This document shows, piece after piece, positions 6,918 to 9,346 of a stretch of 9,346 bases of DNA. The position numbers and the translations under genes are program-made. The notes under the pieces are model-generated. The model was not told the DNA's origin. It was given only the letters and a program-made list of their open reading frames with translations, and made no database searches. Within the stretch, counting starts at the first letter, position 1. Each line of letters opens with the position of its first letter. The stretch lies in the NCBI RefSeq assembly GCF_030371585.1, contig NZ_JAUDCE010000064.1; one strand, written 5' to 3'. The stretch comes from Megamonas hypermegale_A. Lineage in GTDB: Bacteria > Bacillota > Negativicutes > Selenomonadales > Selenomonadaceae.

Positions 6918-7175
6918 CTAATCATGGCAGTAACTGTAGTTATCGCTTATCGCAAATAACATCACTTTCATATAATCGGTATAGTTTTCAAATTCCAGCA
7001 CCAAATTCAATGAATTATTATTTTCTCTGAATTGGCGGATTAATTCGTGCTGTGCGGCGTACACACCGTTGATGTTTGCCTTCATTCCCGTCGGCAACAG
7101 TACATTGACAGCCTGAGCGCAATTATTTACCGCTTCAATGAATTTCACTACATTTAAAATTTTCAATTCAAACAT
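6918..7175 (-). CDS. small uncharacterised cytoplasmic protein (85 aa)
   Basis: I do not recognise this family with certainty. The 85-residue product has no signal peptide or membrane segment. It starts MFELKILNVVKFIEAVNNC; the centre is LLPTGMKANINGVYAAQHEL (27-46), followed by an acidic/aromatic half including LEFENYTDYMKVMLF. The alternation of strands and helices loosely recalls HPr-like folds, but the HPr active-site His is not seen, so this is only a guess. It is a probable real gene: AAGGAAG (7185-7191 on the reverse strand) lies 9 nt before the ATG, the codon pattern is protein-like, and it fills the space between the AraC gene and the shared terminator. It sits 72 nt downstream of the AraC gene on the same strand, with no clear terminator between, so it may be read through from it. 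Confidence 0.7.
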   Translation of the reverse strand: MFELKILNVVKFIEAVNNCAQAVNVLLPTGMKANINGVYAAQHELIRQFRENNNSLNLVLEFENYTDYMKVMLFAISDNYSYCHD

Positions 7176-7216
7176 GACTTATCACTTCCTTTTGTGTTTT
7201 TACATCTTTCAATATC

Positions 7217-7222
7217 ATTATA
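7217..7222 (-). promoter_or_regulatory. candidate -10 box for the small gene
   Basis: A perfect TATAAT on the reverse strand lies about 42 nt before the ATG at 7175. No convincing -35 is present at 16-18 nt (the nearest is TTTATC), so this is a weak call in an AT-rich spacer. Confidence 0.3.
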
Positions 7223-7247
7223 ATGCAATCAACTTCTGATAAATATA

Positions 7248-8171
7248 TTATATCCGCCGTTTCTTATCACTATTCCGCCATTTAGCCCGATACTGCGACG
7301 GCGTACAGCCCATCTTTTCCCGGAAAATCTTGCCGAAATAACTGCTGCTGCCCAGCCCGCAGCTCTGTGCAATCTTCGTAACGCTCTCCTGCGTTCCTGC
7401 CAACATGCGGCAGGCATTTTGCAAACGGTAATTCACAATGTATTCAATCGGCGTCATATGTAGACATTCCTGAAACAGACGGAAACATTCCCGTTCACTG
7501 ACGAAAGCGACAGTTGCCAGCTGTTTTACGGAAATTTTCTCTGCATAGTGCTCGTTAATATATACTATCACCGCTTTTATCTTATCACTCACATTGCTGT
7601 ACGTCTTATTGTCCGCCCACAAATCATCCGACAGCGCGTACATCTCCAGCCATATTTGCGCCAATATATTGCGAAGCTTCAGCTCATAGCCGAAATCCGT
7701 ATCTTTCAACTCGAAGGATTTTCGTATCAGACGGTATAGTTTCCGCCGCTTTTTATCACCGGGTGCTATTTTTACAAATTCAAACTGCGGATTATTCACA
7801 AGCGGCGTGATATACTTCTGCTCTATCCGGCTACCTTGCTCACCGGCAAGAAAGGACGGCGTTACAAGATGTATCAGCTGAATATCCTTTTCCATACCAA
7901 AATACGGTCTCGTCTTATGCAGTACGTTGGAATTGATAATTCCGGCCGTTCCTGCGGGAAAATTCACTCTGCCGCCGGGCAGATAATATTCTATGCCGCC
8001 GCTTTTCATATAGAAAATTTCAATTTCATTATGCCAGTGCCACGGAACGAAACAGTTGCGAAAATCGCTGAAATCAATCGCTTTCATTACATACGGAAAA
8101 TCCTGCGGTATCAAAAGCAGTTCCTCTTTGTTGATATTTTTATACTTCATCAGTTCATTGGCTTTTTCCAT
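7248..8171 (-). CDS. AraC-family transcriptional regulator with N-terminal cupin domain
   Basis: The 307-aa product (from the chosen start) is a DNA-binding regulator. An N-terminal cupin/AraC-binding domain spans about 25-115, with WHWHNEIEIFYMKSG (44-58) giving clustered His and Glu, and FPAGTAGIINSNVLH (71-85). The C-terminal double helix-turn-helix spans about 197-296: first helix pair ISVKQLATVAFVSERECFRLF (213-233), second VTKIAQSCGLGSSSYFGKIF (264-283), ending in GCTPSQYR. This is the usual XylS/AraC layout and length. A longer reading opens at TTG 8195, but the promoter at 8202-8230 puts the transcription start near 8195, and GGGTGA lies 5 nt before the ATG at 8171, so 8171 is preferred; ATG 8177 is too close to its G-rich stretch. 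The effector is unknown, though sugars or other small ligands are common in the family. Possible targets are itself and the downstream small gene. Confidence 0.9.
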   Translation of the reverse strand: MEKANELMKYKNINKEELLLIPQDFPYVMKAIDFSDFRNCFVPWHWHNEIEIFYMKSGGIEYYLPGGRVNFPAGTAGIINSNVLHKTRPYFGMEKDIQLIHLVTPSFLAGEQGSRIEQKYITPLVNNPQFEFVKIAPGDKKRRKLYRLIRKSFELKDTDFGYELKLRNILAQIWLEMYALSDDLWADNKTYSNVSDKIKAVIVYINEHYAEKISVKQLATVAFVSERECFRLFQECLHMTPIEYIVNYRLQNACRMLAGTQESVTKIAQSCGLGSSSYFGKIFREKMGCTPSQYRAKWRNSDKKRRI

Positions 8172-8176
8172 ATTCA

Positions 8177-8182
8177 TCACCC
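8177..8182 (-). promoter_or_regulatory. ribosome-binding site deciding the AraC-gene start
   Basis: GGGTGA on the reverse strand sits 5 nt upstream of the ATG at 8171 and supports that start over the in-frame TTG (8195) and ATG (8177). Confidence 0.6.
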
Positions 8183-8196
8183 AAAATTTTTCCAAA

Positions 8197-8217
8197 CTAA
8201 AATCATAGTCATTTTAG
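8197..8217. promoter_or_regulatory. candidate operator overlapping the AraC-gene promoter
   Basis: A perfect 7-bp inverted repeat CTAAAAT-N7-ATTTTAG covers the -10 box and part of the spacer of the promoter at 8202-8230. A bound dimer here should block RNA polymerase. Autoregulation or another repressor is possible; AraC proteins more often use direct repeats, so the binder is uncertain. Confidence 0.5.
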
Positions 8218-8230
8218 CATTTCAGGCCAA
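8202..8230 (-). promoter_or_regulatory. promoter of the AraC-family gene
   Basis: On the reverse strand TTGGCC (8225-8230) and TATGAT (8202-8207) are 17 nt apart. The -10 matches consensus at five of six positions and the -35 keeps TTG. It lies just after the HAD-gene terminator, so the AraC gene has its own transcript with a leader of about 24 nt. Confidence 0.6.
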
Positions 8231-8232
8231 AT

Positions 8233-8263
8233 AAAAAAAGGCTAAGAAAAAATCTTAACCTTT
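8233..8263 (-). terminator. intrinsic terminator of the HAD phosphatase gene
   Basis: On the reverse strand AAAGGTTAAGA pairs with TCTTAGCCTTT (11 bp with one T-G wobble) around a 5-nt loop, and a continuous run of T covers 8239-8233. The stem begins on the last base of the stop codon (8263). It separates this gene from the AraC promoter. Confidence 0.88.
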
Positions 8264-9114
8264 TATGCCGTTTGCAGATTTGCTGCCGAATATTTAGCCA
8301 GATTGGGAATAATCTTAGTGATAACATGAGAGAGAAGGTGGTCATCACAGCTTACGCCGATGATGTCTGCTACTTGTTTGAGGTTTTGCGTAGCATTTCG
8401 GGCAGCAATGCCATAGTCAGCACAGCGAAGCATTTCTATATCATTGTCAAAATCACCGACAGCGATAAATATTTTATTGCGATACAGCGGCATTTTGCGC
8501 AATTCATTGAGCATAATACCTTTGGAAGCATTCTTCGGAATGATTTCAAAATAACTGGACCACGAAGTAAAATATTTGGCGATTTTATCAATCTCCATAG
8601 CTTGGGCGAAATTATGGAGCCATGATATTAATTCAGGATTTTCAGTGTAAAACTGAACTTTTAAAACAGGTATATCCTGTATGTCGCCTAAATTGGCGCG
8701 AATGTACGGCAAATTTTCCTTTTCAATCACCGGGTCGTCATACGCTTTGTCCGTGATGATATAAAATGTATCCTGCGTATGCAGTTCGATGCACATTTGC
8801 GGACAGTGGATTAAACACTGTGCAAGAAAAGCCGTCAGTTGAGTGTTTTGCAGTGATAATGTTTTCAATGCTACATTATTATGCACATTCTGCATGATAG
8901 TTCCGTTATAGAAAATACTCGGAGCATTTATCGGCAATTCGCCGAGATAATCCCGGCAGCTTCTGATTGTCCTGCCGGTAGCCACGGCAAAGGTGCCGCC
9001 GCCTGCGGTGAACTGCTCCAAAGCGTATCTGTTTACAGCAGAAATCTGAGCACTGGAATTAATTAATGTGCCGTCCATATCACTCAGCAGAAAAATATTA
9101 CTGTAATCGTTCAT
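8263..9114 (-). CDS. Cof-type HAD-superfamily (IIB) phosphatase
   Basis: The 283-aa product is a predicted cytoplasmic HAD hydrolase that dephosphorylates small metabolites, for example sugar phosphates or flavin/cofactor phosphates. The motifs are complete: DMDGT (Asp12 nucleophile, Asp14 acid/base), VATGR (Thr46), Lys198 in NASKG, and GDFDND (Asp221, Asp225) for magnesium. The long cap between motifs II and III (about 80-190) is the C2B cap of the Cof family, and total length is typical. The frame stays open upstream to an ATG at 9291, but that would add 59 residues with no family counterpart, would cross a good promoter (9233-9260), and has no ribosome site. The ATG at 9114 directly precedes the DMDGT region and follows GAGGGA (9121-9126) by 6 nt. 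The substrate cannot be predicted. It has its own promoter, a long structured leader and its own terminator. Confidence 0.91.
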   Translation of the reverse strand: MNDYSNIFLLSDMDGTLINSSAQISAVNRYALEQFTAGGGTFAVATGRTIRSCRDYLGELPINAPSIFYNGTIMQNVHNNVALKTLSLQNTQLTAFLAQCLIHCPQMCIELHTQDTFYIITDKAYDDPVIEKENLPYIRANLGDIQDIPVLKVQFYTENPELISWLHNFAQAMEIDKIAKYFTSWSSYFEIIPKNASKGIMLNELRKMPLYRNKIFIAVGDFDNDIEMLRCADYGIAARNATQNLKQVADIIGVSCDDHLLSHVITKIIPNLAKYSAANLQTA

Positions 9115-9120
9115 AATGTA

Positions 9121-9126
9121 TCCCTC
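9121..9126 (-). promoter_or_regulatory. ribosome-binding site deciding the HAD-gene start
   Basis: GAGGGA on the reverse strand, 6 nt before the ATG at 9114. GGAU within and after it can pair with upstream AUCC copies in the leader, so its accessibility may depend on leader folding. Confidence 0.65.
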
Positions 9127-9141
9127 GATAATGGATTGTTC

Positions 9142-9186
9142 ATAGAGGATAGTTGCTGCCGCGCGGGGCAAGTCTCCTTCCTCTAT
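9142..9186 (-). ncRNA. structured 5' leader of the HAD gene (candidate cis-regulatory RNA)
   Basis: In the reverse-strand transcript a perfect 8-bp stem, AUAGAGGA (9186-9179) with UCCUCUAU (9149-9142), encloses an inner hairpin in which UUGC pairs with GCAA (9171-9168 with 9156-9153) around a GC-rich tip (CCGCGCGG). A third segment upstream, CCUCU (9206-9202), could pair with the same AGAGG, and the downstream UCCUC could pair with the ribosome site. I compared it by eye with the common riboswitch and T-box consensus motifs and found no match. The pairing is visible; regulatory function is inference. Confidence 0.4.
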
Positions 9187-9232
9187 AAAGCTGTTTGTAC
9201 CAGAGGTGCTATTTCCTAACTGATATGTTTTT

Positions 9233-9260
9233 ATTATAAAACCACTGTTTAAAAATCCAA
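9233..9260 (-). promoter_or_regulatory. promoter of the HAD phosphatase gene
   Basis: On the reverse strand TTGGAT (9255-9260) and a perfect TATAAT (9233-9238) are separated by 16 nt. The predicted transcription start near 9226 gives a leader of about 112 nt, long enough to hold the structure at 9142-9186. Confidence 0.55.
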
Positions 9261-9300
9261 TGAAGAAAAAGTAAAAAATACATAAAATCATTCTCGTTAA

Positions 9301-9319
9301 TAAATAAAATTTTTATTTA
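9301..9319. repeat. AT-only 19-nt palindrome at the right edge
   Basis: TAAATAAAA and TTTTATTTA flank a central T, a perfect 9-bp inverted repeat. On the reverse strand it can be extended by GTTAA/TTAAC with a small bulge. It lies upstream of the HAD promoter and could be an operator or chance in very AT-rich DNA. No gene is visible between 9261 and the window end. Confidence 0.4.
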
Positions 9320-9346
9320 ACCTTAAAGAATTTTTTATTATAATAT

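Noticed and set aside
8172..8195. TTG start at 8195 for the AraC gene
   Set aside because: The predicted transcription start is at about the same position, leaving no leader or ribosome site; the ATG at 8171 has GGGTGA at a proper distance.
7836..8234. 132-residue plus-strand reading frame opposite the AraC gene
   Set aside because: It lies fully antisense to a clear cupin/HTH coding sequence and has no recognisable domain.
9111..9143. Ten-codon upstream ORF on the minus strand (MNNPLSRDTL) whose TGA overlaps the HAD start codon as ATGA
   Set aside because: No ribosome site precedes its ATG and its start lies at the base of a stable stem; probably chance, though the overlap is curious.
9115..9291. 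59-residue N-terminal extension of the HAD phosphatase to the ATG at 9291
   Set aside because: It crosses a good promoter (TTGGAT-16-TATAAT), lacks a ribosome site, and precedes the DMDGT region that normally starts Cof proteins; GAGGGA supports the ATG at 9114.

Overview
The window looks like chromosomal DNA from a diderm Firmicute of the class Negativicutes (Selenomonadales/Veillonellales relatives); the genus cannot be fixed from this sequence. The main evidence is the first gene, an outer-membrane porin with an N-terminal S-layer-homology (SLH) domain. This architecture (OmpM/Mep45 type) is typical of Negativicutes, which tether the outer membrane to peptidoglycan this way. The NirJ1/NirJ2 radical-SAM pair also fits a Firmicute background. 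Coding regions have moderate GC content and the intergenic regions are very AT-rich.

Layout, left to right. (1) Cell-envelope block on the + strand: SLH porin (44-1297), then a secreted purple-acid-phosphatase-like metallophosphoesterase (1331-2896), 33 nt apart with no terminator between them, closed by an intrinsic terminator (2919-2947). (2) Radical-SAM block on the + strand: a good sigma-70-type promoter (2963-2991), an unusual 53-nt near-perfect palindrome in the leader (2988-3040), then nirJ1 (3055-4245, TTG start) and nirJ2 (4245-5231), which overlap by one base. (3) A 437-nt gene-free stretch (5232-5668) carrying three separate inverted repeats, probably dispersed non-coding repeats. 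(4) A MalY/PatB-type PLP enzyme (5669-6856, +) ending in a strong, probably bidirectional terminator. (5) Three minus-strand genes convergent with it: a small uncharacterised protein (6918-7175), an AraC-family regulator with an N-terminal cupin (7248-8171) and its own promoter and candidate operator, and a Cof-type HAD phosphatase (8263-9114) with a terminator, a promoter and a structured roughly 110-nt leader.

How the genes work together: nirJ1 and nirJ2 are surely one translationally coupled unit. By family precedent they act in tetrapyrrole (heme d1 or siroheme-derived heme) side-chain chemistry, but no other tetrapyrrole gene or nitrite reductase lies in the window. The remaining genes are short independent transcription units with no obvious shared pathway. 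The AraC regulator may control itself, the adjacent small gene, or distant targets.

The most interesting unexplained material is non-coding: the palindrome fused to the nirJ1 promoter, the repeat-rich stretch after nirJ2, and the HAD-gene leader with mutually exclusive pairings. I saw no RNA genes, CRISPR array, transposase, prophage or defence system.
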